Shown here piece by piece: positions 43,560 to 53,564 of a stretch of 64,000 bases of DNA (position 1 is the stretch's first letter; the number at the start of each line of letters is the position of its first letter). The stretch spans positions 89,124 through 153,123 of the forward strand of contig JAHXIO010000019.1 of NCBI GenBank assembly GCA_025655595.1, written 5' to 3'. The translations under genes and the position numbers were made by a program. Source of the DNA: Candidatus Thiodiazotropha sp. (ex Monitilora ramsayi). GTDB lineage: Bacteria > Pseudomonadota > Gammaproteobacteria > Chromatiales > Chromatiaceae. The notes below the pieces were generated by a model. The model did not search any database and had not been told where the DNA came from. It saw only the letters and a program-made list of their open reading frames with translations.

Positions 43560-44057
43560 ATGGCTGTTAAGAAAACCGTTAAAAGAACTGTTAAAAAGCG
43601 TCGTAAAGCGAGAAAGGTTGTACCTCTCGATAATATCATCGCTTCGTTACAGGAAAACGCATCACTTTCACCAGTCAACAAGAGAACGCTGAGTCGTCTG
43701 AATAAAGCGGATGCTGCCGTTGAAAGAATGGAAAAACGTGTTGCCACTGCTGCCGAACGGGTTTCAAAAGCTGTTTCTTCAGTGGCAAATGCAAAAACGG
43801 CAACTGCCAAGCAGAACGCTAAAGCCAGAGTGGCAACGGCAAGAGCTGGCTTAAAAGAGGCAAAAGCATCTCTTTCCGCCGCTGCTTCCGAACAGAAGAA
43901 GGTGCAGCGTCTGGCCAGAGGCCTGGGTAAATCTTTAGCTAGCGCTCAAGCTAAATTGGCAAAGGAATATGACAAGCTTGCGACTGCAGCGGAAAAAGCG
44001 GCTGAAAAAACACGTCGTCGCAGGACAAGAAAGAAGAGGGCTGTGAAAAAGGCTTGA
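43560..44057 (+). CDS. Basic histone H1-like coiled-coil protein
   Basis: A 165-residue, strongly basic protein. Residues 1-22 are Lys/Arg-rich (KKTVKRTVKKRRKARK), residues 30-145 are a long Ala/Lys helix with heptad-like character (ERMEKRVATAAERVSKAV), and the last 15 residues are again Lys/Arg (RRRRTRKKRAVKKA). Two basic ends joined by a rod suggest a DNA-bridging nucleoid protein, by analogy with bacterial H1-like proteins such as AlgP or Hc1; there is no proof. It is monocistronic, with promoter and terminator. Confidence 0.7.
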   Translation: MAVKKTVKRTVKKRRKARKVVPLDNIIASLQENASLSPVNKRTLSRLNKADAAVERMEKRVATAAERVSKAVSSVANAKTATAKQNAKARVATARAGLKEAKASLSAAASEQKKVQRLARGLGKSLASAQAKLAKEYDKLATAAEKAAEKTRRRRTRKKRAVKKA

Positions 44058-44419
44058 TCTGATTTTTTTAGAGACCTGCCTGTATTCTTTTCAGGTTGCC
44101 TCTCTTAACCGGCCTTAAGGAAAATGGACAAACAATTACCTTGTTTTTTCCGGATATTGGTCAATAATTAGATCAGGGTTGGTAATAGCTGACCCAAGAA
44201 CCGCTCTAGGAATCGGAACAATATCGCCTCCTAGAGCGGTTTTTTCATGCCTATAACCCAATGATCTTAAATAAAATATCTGTACGGCACATCCGGCTGC
44301 CGCGGTGAATACTGCTAAAACGTAAAGACTGAGAGCGGCTGATCTTTGCTTCTCAATACTCTGCGAGTCTATGCACTCTGCCTGTCATTTGATAAAGAAA
44401 AGTTCACTCCTTGACTCAC
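44058..44419. other. Intergenic region between the H1-like gene and pyk
   Basis: 362 bases with the terminator hairpin at 44199-44246 and otherwise no recognisable gene or RNA. Confidence 0.4.
44199..44246 (+). terminator. Rho-independent terminator
   Basis: AACCGCTCTAGGA at 44199-44211 pairs with TCCTAGAGCGGTT at 44229-44241, followed by TTTTT. It lies 140 bases after the H1-like gene; that distance leaves room for a small RNA, but none is identified. Confidence 0.85.
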
Positions 44420-45880
44420 TCAATGTAATTGTGGGCGCTCACTGTCCACTGTCAGGACCCGGATCAAATTCGTACCCCCAGTTGCCTGGCTGGAACCACT
44501 CGTGGCGACTACCAGGTCGCCATTGTTCAATATCTCCCTTTGCATCGAGATTTTGATGCAAAAAGCGATTTTCTCATCATCAGTACCATCTGCATGATAA
44601 CGAATTGGTATGACTCCCCAATTCATGCATAGTTTCCGTGTGACCTGGGAAGAGGAGGTAACCGCCAGAATGGGACACTCAGGCCGGTGCTTGGAAACCA
44701 GCCTGGATGTGAAGCCGGTTTCCGTCAGGCTGATGATCGCTGCAGCACCTAGTTGATCCGCCATCCTCACTGCAGAGTGGCTGACCGCCTCGGTGACCAC
44801 ATTGGAAGCATGTGGAATGATGCGTTGTAAGTAGCCGTATTCACGTAGCGAGGCTTCCGTTCTGACCGCCAGCATGGACAGGGTCCTGACCGATTCCACG
44901 GGATACTTTCCCATGGCGGATTCACCGGAAAGCATCAGTGCAGAGCTGCCGTCCAATATAGCATTGGCCACATCGCTCGCTTCGGCACGTGTCGGTTTCG
45001 GGTTTTTTTCCATGGAAGCCAGCATCTGTGTGGCCGTTATCACCGGTTTACCGTTACTCACGGTAATACGGATAATTTTTTTCTGCATGCTGGGCACATC
45101 GGCTAATGGCAGCTCAACCCCCATGTCTCCACGTGCCACCATGACACCGTCCGCGGCAGCGACTATCTCTTCCAGATTATCAATGCCGGCTCTGTTCTCA
45201 ATTTTTGCGATAATCGGAATTTTGACCGATTTCTCCTGCAGAATTTCCCGCATCCGATTGACTTCATCTGCACTCTGGATAAATGAGGCGGCGATGTAGT
45301 CGACTTCATTCTCTGCGGCAAAAGTCAGCTCCTTGATCACGTCCTCTCTATGTTGCGGCTCGACGGTGCTCATCATCAGCTGAGTACCAGGAAGATTAAC
45401 TCCTTTGTTCTCTTTTAAAACCCCTCCCAGGATCACACGACAACGAATCTCCCTCTCGGCAACGGACAATACCGTCAGTTCCATTGCTCCATCGTCCAGA
45501 AGGATGACATCGCCGGGGTTGACTTCCTGAGAGAGTCGTTGATAAGTGACAGCGATACCGTTTTCATCACCAGGACGGTTATCGGTATAGATTGAAAATT
45601 CATTGCCAGCAACCAGTTCCAGCGTGCCGGTGGGAAGGCGGCCTGTGCGGATCTCAACACCGCGGGTATCAATCATGATGGCAACTTCGGTTCCAAGGTT
45701 CTCTGCCGCTTTGCGAATTCGCTGAATACGCTGTTTATGCTCATCAAGACTACCGTGGGAAAGGTTAAGGCGTGCAACGGTCATTCCTGCATCCAACATG
45801 GCCTCGAGAGTTTCCACCGCATCAGAGGCGGGTCCGATAGTGGCTACAATTTTTGTCTTTCTTATTCGGGGTTGAGTCAT
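44420..45880 (-). CDS. pyk: Pyruvate kinase
   Basis: A 486-residue pyruvate kinase, which makes ATP and pyruvate from phosphoenolpyruvate and ADP. The barrel motifs are present: TKIVATIGPAS, ARLNLSHG, DTRGVEIRTG, AKIENRAGIDNLEEI (catalytic Lys in AKIE), VMVARGDMGVELPL and TATQMLASMEKNPKPTRAE. Several positions differ from the usual consensus (DTKGPEIR, SGETA), the latter reading SGESAMGKYP here, so it is a divergent subgroup. The C-terminal allosteric domain is complete. The gene is monocistronic and divergent from the phosphodiesterase-like gene. Confidence 0.95.
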   Translation of the reverse strand: MTQPRIRKTKIVATIGPASDAVETLEAMLDAGMTVARLNLSHGSLDEHKQRIQRIRKAAENLGTEVAIMIDTRGVEIRTGRLPTGTLELVAGNEFSIYTDNRPGDENGIAVTYQRLSQEVNPGDVILLDDGAMELTVLSVAEREIRCRVILGGVLKENKGVNLPGTQLMMSTVEPQHREDVIKELTFAAENEVDYIAASFIQSADEVNRMREILQEKSVKIPIIAKIENRAGIDNLEEIVAAADGVMVARGDMGVELPLADVPSMQKKIIRITVSNGKPVITATQMLASMEKNPKPTRAEASDVANAILDGSSALMLSGESAMGKYPVESVRTLSMLAVRTEASLREYGYLQRIIPHASNVVTEAVSHSAVRMADQLGAAAIISLTETGFTSRLVSKHRPECPILAVTSSSQVTRKLCMNWGVIPIRYHADGTDDEKIAFCIKISMQREILNNGDLVVATSGSSQATGGTNLIRVLTVDSERPQLH

Positions 45881-45953
45881 CTGTAATAATCTTCTATTTC
45901 GTTTTATATATCTGACTAAACATCAGGCTGGGGAGGTATGATGGAGCGCCTAT

Positions 45954-45967
45954 TGTCAGTACTGACA
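45954..45967. promoter_or_regulatory. Perfect 14-bp palindrome TGTCAGTACTGACA
   Basis: A perfect palindrome in the 210-base gap between the divergent pyk and phosphodiesterase-like genes, with a further CTGTCAGG half-site near 46010. Its form is that of an operator for a dimeric repressor. The regulator is unknown. Confidence 0.45.
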
Positions 45968-46090
45968 GAGTATAGGCTATTCTGTAAGTATACCGGTACA
46001 GGATGACTGTCAGGTAATAATCATTGTTCAGTTGTTTGAGTAGGACATTTATAGCGCCAGAAAACACACCAGCAGACCTTTACGACTGTT

Positions 46091-47248
46091 ATGCGGCTTC
46101 CGGACTATCAGGGCGGTAGTATTGTCAATCTTATGGCCTCGCTTCAGGTGGGGTTAGGTGGATTGGATCATCCATATCCACAATTAAATCTCCTGCCTGC
46201 TGATGAGATTTCACGACATCGCCAGGTGTTGCTTTGGATTATTGATGGTTTAGGCTTCAATTTTTTACGATCTCATCCTGATGCTGTGAATCTCAATCGC
46301 GAGCTCCGTGGTGCAATGACATCGGTGTTTCCGCCCACAACGGCATCCGCGGTTACCACATTTCTCACTGGGGATGCCCCCCGGCAACATGGCCTGACGG
46401 GGTGGTTTACCTACTTCAGAGAGTTGGGAAGTGTTTTTGCCGTACTACCAGGCGTGGCACGATTCGGTGGACCGTCATATTCAGCATGTAATCTGGATGC
46501 TGCCAAATTACTTGGCCATACGCCTTTTTCCGATCGGATCGGTGTGGATGCCTACCTCATCTCTCCAAGTAGTATTTCCGGTTCTGATTTCAATCGGGCG
46601 CATCTAGGTCGAGCAGAGGGACTCAGCTTTTACAGCATGGAGGAGATGTTGAGCGTTACGGTCAATGTATTAAAAACACCCGGGAGCCGTTACATCCATC
46701 TATATTGGCCTGAACTCGATACTATCGGTCATAGAGTAGGCATCCAGAGCGAAGCGGCACATCAACATCTGCTGCTATTGGATCAGGCATTCAGCTCCCT
46801 GTTGGAGCGGATTCAGGGTACGGATACACTGGTCATTCTCTGTGCCGACCATGGGCAGGTCGATGCATCACCTGATGAGGTACTGGATCTTGATAATCAC
46901 ACCGATCTATCGGAGATGTTGGTTCTACCCTTGTGCGGAGAGCCCAGAGCGGCTTATTGTTATCTAAGGCCGGGCTGTGAACGTGCTTTCGATGACTATG
47001 TTTTAGACAAGCTGGGCAATCTTGCAAAAGCCTATCCATCACAGCAGCTGATCGATGAGAATTGGTTCGGTCTGGGCGAAACGCATCCGAATCTCTCACA
47101 AAGAATCGGAAACCGTCTGTTATTGATGCAGTCTCGAGCAATCATTCGCGATTGGCTGGCACAGGAACGGCGCTTTGAAATGGTCGGTGTGCATGGCGGG
47201 TTGAGTGACGACGAGTTATACGTACCCTTGATTATGGCCACAGCCTGA
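46091..47248 (+). CDS. Alkaline-phosphatase-superfamily phosphodiesterase
   Basis: A 385-residue protein of the nucleotide pyrophosphatase/type I phosphodiesterase group. Metal-site motifs are all visible: LWIIDGLGFNFL (first Asp), PPTTASAVTTFLTG (nucleophile Thr), PELDTIGHRVG (Asp and His), CADHGQVD (Asp-His) and GVHGGLSDDELYVPLI (last His). No signal peptide is evident, suggesting a cytoplasmic enzyme. The substrate is unknown. The start ATG 46091 lacks a good ribosome site. It stands alone, convergent with the sulfate assimilation genes. Confidence 0.87.
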   Translation: MRLPDYQGGSIVNLMASLQVGLGGLDHPYPQLNLLPADEISRHRQVLLWIIDGLGFNFLRSHPDAVNLNRELRGAMTSVFPPTTASAVTTFLTGDAPRQHGLTGWFTYFRELGSVFAVLPGVARFGGPSYSACNLDAAKLLGHTPFSDRIGVDAYLISPSSISGSDFNRAHLGRAEGLSFYSMEEMLSVTVNVLKTPGSRYIHLYWPELDTIGHRVGIQSEAAHQHLLLLDQAFSSLLERIQGTDTLVILCADHGQVDASPDEVLDLDNHTDLSEMLVLPLCGEPRAAYCYLRPGCERAFDDYVLDKLGNLAKAYPSQQLIDENWFGLGETHPNLSQRIGNRLLLMQSRAIIRDWLAQERRFEMVGVHGGLSDDELYVPLIMATA

Positions 47249-47298
47249 TTTAACTGTCTGTATAAGAGGTGATTTTCATTCTTTTGTACAAAAGCAGT

Positions 47299-47652
47299 CT
47301 AAATGGACGAATCCGGAACGGCTTTCATCTCATCGATATCAGTATGCCTGTCGACAACCCGCTCATGGTAGACATCGGCTCTCCCCAGGCTGATTCTGTT
47401 CCAGGCCCGTTCATGCAGATAGTAGAGCACCATTTTGGTTACCACCTCGGTAGAGCCGATGGCAGCGGCTATTTTCAGGTTACCGGTAAAGAACCAGGAT
47501 AGCAGCAGCGTATCGATCGAGCCGGTCAGGCGCCATGAGGTCGCTTTAACCAAACTGCGAATAGGGCGTTCCGATCCGGAGGCCGTCGCCGGCCGCTCGT
47601 CGGATTGACTGTTGTAAAACCTTTTAGGCATGGTGGGCCAGTCAGGCTTCAA
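47299..47652 (-). CDS. DUF2061 membrane protein linked to sulfate assimilation
   Basis: A 117-residue protein whose middle is a DUF2061 domain: [26 protein letters not shown] followed by [26 protein letters not shown], two membrane helices with a charged C terminus. DUF2061 genes are frequently next to, or fused with, APS kinase and sulfate adenylyltransferase genes. It overlaps cysC by 11 bases. A role in membrane association of sulfate activation has been suggested only by context. Confidence 0.85.
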   Translation of the reverse strand: MKPDWPTMPKRFYNSQSDERPATASGSERPIRSLVKATSWRLTGSIDTLLLSWFFTGNLKIAAAIGSTEVVTKMVLYYLHERAWNRISLGRADVYHERVVDRHTDIDEMKAVPDSSI

Positions 47653-48268
47653 GGGCGACGGGTTCGTAGCCGGCCTGGAGTGCGCCTATTTCATGCAGAT
47701 AGCTCAAGAGCTGGTTAACGGCTCCCGCGACCGTGACCTCACCCGCCCGGATATGCACCTCCGGTTTTTCCGGTACCTCGTAGGGAGAGTCGATACCCGT
47801 GAACTGTTTTATCTCACCGCGTGCCGCTTTGGCATAAAGGCCTTTGGGATCGCGATCCTGGCAGACATTGAGAGGAGCATCCACGAATACCTCGATGAAT
47901 TGTCCCTCCGGCAGGATTTTCCTGACCAGGCGCCGGTCAGCCCGGAACGGTGAGATGAATGCGGCAAGGGTAATCAGGCCGGCATCCGCCATTAACTTGG
48001 CCACCTCACCGACGCGACGAATGTTTTCCTGGCGATCTCCGTCACTGAATCCAAGGTCGTTGCAGAGACCGTGGCGAACGTTGTCTCCATCAAGGAGATA
48101 GGTGTGGTAGTTCTGCCGGGTCAGAATCTGCTCCAATGCACCGGCAATGGTCGATTTACCGGATGCACTCAAACCTGTGAACCAGATAACCAGTGGACGC
48201 TGCGATTTCTGATCCGATCTGACCTGCTGGTCGACCGGATGTGAATGCCAAACGATATTGTTACTCAT
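47642..48268 (-). CDS. cysC: Adenylylsulfate kinase
   Basis: A 208-residue APS kinase that phosphorylates adenosine 5'-phosphosulfate to PAPS. The P-loop [53 protein letters not shown] and the FISPFRADR segment are complete. It is followed by the DUF2061 gene and preceded by cysH on the same strand. No sulfate adenylyltransferase (CysDN or Sat) is present in the window, so the APS must be made by an enzyme encoded elsewhere. Confidence 0.96.
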   Translation of the reverse strand: MSNNIVWHSHPVDQQVRSDQKSQRPLVIWFTGLSASGKSTIAGALEQILTRQNYHTYLLDGDNVRHGLCNDLGFSDGDRQENIRRVGEVAKLMADAGLITLAAFISPFRADRRLVRKILPEGQFIEVFVDAPLNVCQDRDPKGLYAKAARGEIKQFTGIDSPYEVPEKPEVHIRAGEVTVAGAVNQLLSYLHEIGALQAGYEPVALEA

Positions 48269-48359
48269 GGGGATGATTCCTCTCTAAATTAACAGTGGTA
48301 TTGCGGATTTCTTAAGAGCTCAGTGATGGCTCACTCCATCACGGCCGATATGTCTGTCT

Positions 48360-49082
48360 CTATTCGTGGATGCCGCACTCACGCTTAAGACCGAAAAAAC
48401 GTGTCTCTTCCTCGCGCATACCCAGCTCGAGAGGACGACTGGTATGTACATCGCCGACGGAGACGTATCCTTTCTCCCATAAGGGGTGATAGGGCAGTCG
48501 GTGGCGTTGTAGATACTGATGTATGTCGCGATTGTGCCAGTCGATAACTGGATGGACCTTGTAACGGCCATCCTGCTTTCGTATGACAGGCAGTGAGGCG
48601 CGGCTGGCAGATTGTTGTCTGCGAAGTCCTGCAAACCAGCTGCCGACCTCCATTGACTTGAGCGCTTGTTGCAGTGGTTCTACCTTGTTCAGGCGGTTGT
48701 AGTGCTCAATACCGGCAAGTCCCTGTTCCCACAGACGGCCATAACGATTTTCCTGCCAGGCGGGTGAGTGATCAGGACGATAGACCTGCAGATTCAGCCG
48801 TAGACGGTCAGTCAGTTGGTCGACGAAACTATAGGTTTCTGGAAACAGATAACCGGTATCCACAAAAATTATCGGAATATTGGGAGCAATGCGGGTGACA
48901 AGGTGGAGCATCACAGCACTCTGGATACCGAAACTCGATGTGAGCGTATGCTTGCCAGGCAGGCTATGAAGCGACCATTCGATACGCTCCTCAGCCCTGA
49001 CCTTCTCCAGCTTTCGGTTCACCGCCTTGAGGTTGTGTTCCTCATCTGAGAGTGGAGCAGAGAGTGGCTTATTCGGTTGCAT
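48360..49082 (-). CDS. cysH: Phosphoadenylyl-sulfate reductase
   Basis: A 240-residue CysH that reduces PAPS to sulfite with thioredoxin. It has the PP-loop-like [38 protein letters not shown], and the C-terminal catalytic ECGIHE. The paired cysteines that bind a 4Fe-4S cluster in APS reductases are absent, so it is the PAPS-using type, consistent with the adjacent APS kinase. It overlaps cysI by 14 bases. Confidence 0.95.
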   Translation of the reverse strand: MQPNKPLSAPLSDEEHNLKAVNRKLEKVRAEERIEWSLHSLPGKHTLTSSFGIQSAVMLHLVTRIAPNIPIIFVDTGYLFPETYSFVDQLTDRLRLNLQVYRPDHSPAWQENRYGRLWEQGLAGIEHYNRLNKVEPLQQALKSMEVGSWFAGLRRQQSASRASLPVIRKQDGRYKVHPVIDWHNRDIHQYLQRHRLPYHPLWEKGYVSVGDVHTSRPLELGMREEETRFFGLKRECGIHE

Positions 49083-50757
49083 GGTAGTCCTCCGCGGGAT
49101 TGACCACCGCCTTTACGAGACCGCTTCTGATGACATAATCGCCAAATCTCTCATCCTGTTTTCGATGGGTTGAATAATTACGAAACAGTCTATCCAGGGT
49201 GTCGAGCAGTTCACTCTCATTCAGGTTTTTTCGAAACAGACGATTCAATCTCTGTCCTGTCCCGTCACCGCCCAGCTGCAGGTTGTAACGGCCGGGACCC
49301 TTGCCGATCAGACCGATCTCTGCCACATAAGGCCGGGCGCAACCGTTAGGACACCCGGTCATGCGCATCACAATAGCGCTGTCATCAATGCCGTGCTGGG
49401 TGGCAAGATGCTCTACCTTCTTCAATAGATCGGGGAAATAACGCTCGGCTTCGGCCATCGCCTGGGGGCAGGTGGGAAGTGCTACACAAGCGATGCTGGC
49501 AAGTCGTGTGGGACTCTCAGTATCCGCTATCAGACCATACTGCCTTGCCAGGGAATCGATCAATTCCTTATCGTAATCCGCTATTCCCGCCACGATCAGA
49601 TTTTGGTTTGGGGTAATCCGAAAGTCGCCCTGGTGTATTTCGGCAATTTTGCGCAGTCCGGTCATCATGCTGGATCCATCAGAATCCGAGACACGCCCGT
49701 TTTCGATGTAGAGTGTCAGGTGCCAATTGCCATTTTCATTACGAACCCAGCCGTAGCGGTCACCCTGAGTGGTAAAACGGACTGATCTCGGTGGCTCAAA
49801 TTGTACGCCGGCACGTTTTTCAACCTCGGTTTTGAAGTTTTCCAAGCCCATTTTTTCGATTGTGTATTTGAGTCGTGCGTGGCGGCGACTGATACGATTA
49901 CCAAAATCCCGCTGTACGGTGACCACAGCTTCAGCCACAGCCAATGTCTGATCGGGACGGATGAAGCCCAGTTCATCAGCCAGGCGGGGGAAGGTGGTCG
50001 TGTCGTCATGAGTGACACCCATACCGCCACCGGCCAAGACATTGAAGCCCTCGAGTTGTTCTTCCTGGGCGATGGCCACAAATCCCAGGTCGTTGGTATA
50101 GACATCCACATCGTTATGGGGTGGGATGGCAACTGCTGTCTTAAACTTTCGCGGCAGGTAGGTTTCGCCGTAAATCGGTTCCGATTCGCCACCCGCCACA
50201 GGTTCGCCATCCAGCCAGATTTCGTGATAGGCCCGCGTCTTCGGCAGCAGATGTTCACTGATGCGTTTGGCCCAACGGTGAACCTCTGCATGCAATCCGG
50301 AGCGCTCAGGGTTTGGGTTGCACAAGACATTTCGGTTCACATCGCCGCAACCACCAATGGAGTCGATCATGGCTTGGTTGATACGTTGGATGAGAGGTTT
50401 CAGCTGCCGCTTGAGAATGCCGTGAAACTGGAAGGTCTGACGGGTTGTCAAGCGAATGCTACCGTTGCCTAGCTCTCGGCCCAGCGCATCGATTACCAGC
50501 CATTGATGGGGCGTGCAGATACCGCCTGGCAGGCGTGCTCGCAGCATGAAGCTATAGAAGGGCTCCAGGAATCGTTCCTGGCGTACTAGGCGCAGGTCGC
50601 GGTCATCCTGTTCGTAGAAGCCGTGGAATTTACTAATCTGCGCATCATCGGGAGAGAGGGCGCCGGTTACAGGATCTACGATGCTCTCTCTCAGCGTGCC
50701 GCGCAGGAACCGGCTTTCGGCCTTGATGATTTCATTGGGATTGATTTTGCTGTCCAT
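49069..50757 (-). CDS. cysI: Sulfite reductase hemoprotein subunit
   Basis: A 562-residue assimilatory sulfite reductase beta subunit that reduces sulfite to sulfide at a siroheme coupled to a 4Fe-4S cluster. The cluster ligands are visible in CVALPTC and TGCPNGC near the C terminus; [13 protein letters not shown] and [16 protein letters not shown] are siroheme contacts. The start codon overlaps the end of cysJ (TGATG), so the subunits are co-translated. Confidence 0.96.
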   Translation of the reverse strand: MDSKINPNEIIKAESRFLRGTLRESIVDPVTGALSPDDAQISKFHGFYEQDDRDLRLVRQERFLEPFYSFMLRARLPGGICTPHQWLVIDALGRELGNGSIRLTTRQTFQFHGILKRQLKPLIQRINQAMIDSIGGCGDVNRNVLCNPNPERSGLHAEVHRWAKRISEHLLPKTRAYHEIWLDGEPVAGGESEPIYGETYLPRKFKTAVAIPPHNDVDVYTNDLGFVAIAQEEQLEGFNVLAGGGMGVTHDDTTTFPRLADELGFIRPDQTLAVAEAVVTVQRDFGNRISRRHARLKYTIEKMGLENFKTEVEKRAGVQFEPPRSVRFTTQGDRYGWVRNENGNWHLTLYIENGRVSDSDGSSMMTGLRKIAEIHQGDFRITPNQNLIVAGIADYDKELIDSLARQYGLIADTESPTRLASIACVALPTCPQAMAEAERYFPDLLKKVEHLATQHGIDDSAIVMRMTGCPNGCARPYVAEIGLIGKGPGRYNLQLGGDGTGQRLNRLFRKNLNESELLDTLDRLFRNYSTHRKQDERFGDYVIRSGLVKAVVNPAEDYHATE

Positions 50758-52541
50758 CAGTAGACGTCCCTCAAGTAACGCCCCTGCGAGCGCAGGGATT
50801 CGATTCGTTCACCGGCGGTCTCTGCGTTTACACCGCCATGCACGCGCAATACCTCCTTGAGTGATTGGTAGACGGCTTTCTCCATTTCCAGTCCGCCGCA
50901 GACATAGAGATGAGCGCCATCTTGTAGCCAGGCGTGCAGCTCAGCTCCTTCATCTAAAATCCGGTTTTGTACATAGATACGCTCTGTATTCTCTCGGGAG
51001 AAGGCAACACTGATACGATTCAATAGTCCGTCTTTACGGTATTTGATCCAGTCGGCCTGATAGAGAAAATCTCGGTGGAAATGACGGCTACCGAAGAACA
51101 GCCAGTTACGACCCTGACTCCCCAGAGCCTCACGTTCCTGCAGGAAGGCGCGGTAGGGTGCAACGCCGGTGCCGGCGCCGATCATTATTATGGGTGTGTC
51201 CCCATCTTTCGGCAGTCTGAAGCCGCCATTCTCAGCGATATAGATACCCAGGTTGTCACCCTCGTTGATGTGTCGCGTGAGGTAACCGGAGGCACCACCC
51301 AGATGTTCTCTGCCGATGGTTCTGTATCGCAGTGTGGAAACGGTCAGATGAATCTCATCTTCATAGGCGGACTGGCTGGAAGCGATCGAATAGAGCCTGG
51401 GTTGCTGGGTGTGCAGAAGGTCTACCAGTTCGTTGGCACCCACGCTGGCAGGATATTCAGTCAGCAGATCGACGAATTGACGTTCATGGCAGTAGCGTCG
51501 CAGCTTCTCGCTGTCATCACTCAGAGCGTTTAATTGATCTGAGTTTGTGTGGGAGGCCCAGGCCTTGGCCACCGAAGGATGCAGTTGAGTCAACTCGAGC
51601 CTCTCGCAAAGCGCTTGCGAAAGGGGTAGCGTTTCACCACGCAGATCGATGCCGGCGTCACCGGATAGCTCGGTCCGAGCCAGGATTTCGTCAATTAATT
51701 CCGGGCTGTTACGAAAGTACAGGCCTAAGGCGTCTCCCGGTAGATATTGGATGGCATCTGTGTCGATCTCCATGGCAAGATGGTGAACTTCGGAAACAGC
51801 ATCATCGGTGGTGATACGGCGTCTTTCCAATAACGCTGCCGGATAGGGATGATTTCGATCATATTGAACAGAAGCTTGTGATGCCTGAATCGGGATGATC
51901 CTGGCCTGGTCGGCAGGGAATAGCTCCTCTAAATGTTTTAAAACCGTTCGGTTCCAGTCGGGAGTCAGGGTCTCAAAATCCACATCCGCGTCTACACGTT
52001 CCACCAGGTTGTGAGCACCGTGCTGTTGTAGCAGTCGATCGAGATCTTTGGCCGCTTTACAGAAATACTCATAGCTGGAATCACCCAAACCGAAGACGGC
52101 ATATTTCAGCTTGGGTAATGCCGCAGCTCTATTGCTACTGAGGTATTTGAACAGTTCGCGGGCGCTCTCAGGAGGTTCGCCCTCACCTTGTGTGCTGATA
52201 GCGATGATCAGCAGTTTCTCCTTGCCAATATCTCGTGGGCGATATTCGTCGACAGAGAGCAGGCGGGGAGAGAAGCCGCGTTTCGTTGCGTTAGCGGCCA
52301 GTGACTCGGCCACGCTGCGGGCATTGCCTCCATGGGTCGCATACAGAATCGTAATCGCTTGGGACTCGATAACTGCAGGCTCTATTCGGGAAACGTGATC
52401 AGCCCGTCCAGCCAGATAGCCGCTGGCCCAATTCAGTTGTTCCGGTGTCAGTCCCTCAAGCGCCTGCTGCAATCGGGATATCTGTAATCCGGTCAACGGC
52501 GACACCGGACTCTCTGTCACGGTTTCGGCTGCGATCTGCAT
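50757..52541 (-). CDS. cysJ: Sulfite reductase flavoprotein subunit
   Basis: A 594-residue diflavin reductase: an FMN flavodoxin domain (ILYATHGGNARSVAESLA, STQGEGEPPESARELFK, FGLGDSSYEYFCKAAKDLD), a connecting FAD domain (RLYSIASS) and an NADPH-binding domain (IMIGAGTGVAPYRAFLQE, FFGSRHFHRDFLY, YVCGGLEMEKAVYQSL, ending RYLRDVY). It supplies NADPH electrons to CysI. It is the first gene of the minus-strand cysJ-cysI-cysH-cysC-DUF2061 operon and is divergent from the CysB-type regulator. Confidence 0.96.
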   Translation of the reverse strand: MQIAAETVTESPVSPLTGLQISRLQQALEGLTPEQLNWASGYLAGRADHVSRIEPAVIESQAITILYATHGGNARSVAESLAANATKRGFSPRLLSVDEYRPRDIGKEKLLIIAISTQGEGEPPESARELFKYLSSNRAAALPKLKYAVFGLGDSSYEYFCKAAKDLDRLLQQHGAHNLVERVDADVDFETLTPDWNRTVLKHLEELFPADQARIIPIQASQASVQYDRNHPYPAALLERRRITTDDAVSEVHHLAMEIDTDAIQYLPGDALGLYFRNSPELIDEILARTELSGDAGIDLRGETLPLSQALCERLELTQLHPSVAKAWASHTNSDQLNALSDDSEKLRRYCHERQFVDLLTEYPASVGANELVDLLHTQQPRLYSIASSQSAYEDEIHLTVSTLRYRTIGREHLGGASGYLTRHINEGDNLGIYIAENGGFRLPKDGDTPIIMIGAGTGVAPYRAFLQEREALGSQGRNWLFFGSRHFHRDFLYQADWIKYRKDGLLNRISVAFSRENTERIYVQNRILDEGAELHAWLQDGAHLYVCGGLEMEKAVYQSLKEVLRVHGGVNAETAGERIESLRSQGRYLRDVY

Positions 52542-52649
52542 GGCGGGCTACCTCAATATCAATAATTGTCGATGATTGGGTAGTAATATTGGTCATCAGC
52601 ATATATCTTTTGAAGTAATTAAATTTAATTGTCAATCACGAAACGAGAT
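52542..52649. promoter_or_regulatory. cysJ / LysR-regulator divergent promoter region
   Basis: A short AT-rich region holding a perfect 14-bp palindrome AATTAAATTTAATT at 52617-52630. It should contain the CysB-type binding sites for both genes; the exact sites are not resolved by eye. Confidence 0.5.
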
Positions 52650-53564
52650 ATGGACTTAAAGCAACTGACCTCTCTCGTGGCGCTATCAGAGTCGGGATTC
52701 AATGTCACCGAGGCGGCGGATAAGCTGTGTCTTGTGCAGTCAGCCGTCTCTCAGCATCTGGCACGGCTGGAACAGGAGTTGGGCACGCAGATCTTCGTAC
52801 GCAAGGGTAAACGCCTTGTTGCGCTGACAGCGGCGGGGGAGGAGGTTTTGACCTATGCCCGTCAGGCATTGGCCATTCGGGAGAATATCCTCGCGGTCGG
52901 ACGTGATCACGTGGAGGAGGCGAGTGGTGTCATGCGCATCGGTACGACCCACACTCAGGCACGTTATGTACTACCGCCTGTGATTCGTGCCTTTCGGCAG
53001 ATTTTTCCCGCCGTCAGTCTGCAAATTCACCAGGGTACTCCCCAGCAGCTGGTAGAAATGGCACTCACCGATCGGGTCGATTTCTCTATCTGTACAGAGG
53101 AGTTGGGTGAACACTCCTCGTTGATGGCCATTCCCTGCTACCGCTGGAACCGAAGTCTGATTACACCGGAAGACCACCCGATATTAGGGCGCCGTCCTCT
53201 CTCATTGGAGACGATTTGTGACTATCCCATGATCACTTACACATTCGGATTTACTGGCGCCAACCATATGCAGACGACATTCGCCCGTGCCGGTCTGCGG
53301 CCACAGGTAGTTTTGACTGCCGCCGATACCGATGTGATCAAAACCTATGTTCGCGAGGGGCTGGGTATCGGTCTGATTGCCAGTATGGCTTATTCTGCCG
53401 ATCAGGACAGTGACCTGGTGCCGTGTGACCTGAGCAATCTATTACCTTGGGAAACCACTTGGGTGGCCTATCACAAGGATAAATACTTACGCCGGTTTCA
53501 ACAGCAGTTTATCGATCTGTTGGACGAAATGGTGCTGGAGAATGGGGTGACCAAATCCATATGA
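52650..53564 (+). CDS. CysB-type LysR transcriptional regulator
   Basis: A 304-residue LysR-family activator. The N-terminal HTH (MDLKQLTSLVALSESGFNVTEAAD, then QSAVSQHLARLEQELG) and the effector domain (GTTHTQARYVLPPVIRAF, FTGANHMQTTFARAGL, VREGLGIGLIASMAY) match CysB/Cbl, which respond to O-acetylserine or thiosulfate and activate sulfate assimilation. ATG 52650 gives the canonical CysB start; a TTG at 52629 is upstream. Placement divergent from cysJ fits control of the cys operon. Confidence 0.93.
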   Translation: MDLKQLTSLVALSESGFNVTEAADKLCLVQSAVSQHLARLEQELGTQIFVRKGKRLVALTAAGEEVLTYARQALAIRENILAVGRDHVEEASGVMRIGTTHTQARYVLPPVIRAFRQIFPAVSLQIHQGTPQQLVEMALTDRVDFSICTEELGEHSSLMAIPCYRWNRSLITPEDHPILGRRPLSLETICDYPMITYTFGFTGANHMQTTFARAGLRPQVVLTAADTDVIKTYVREGLGIGLIASMAYSADQDSDLVPCDLSNLLPWETTWVAYHKDKYLRRFQQQFIDLLDEMVLENGVTKSI

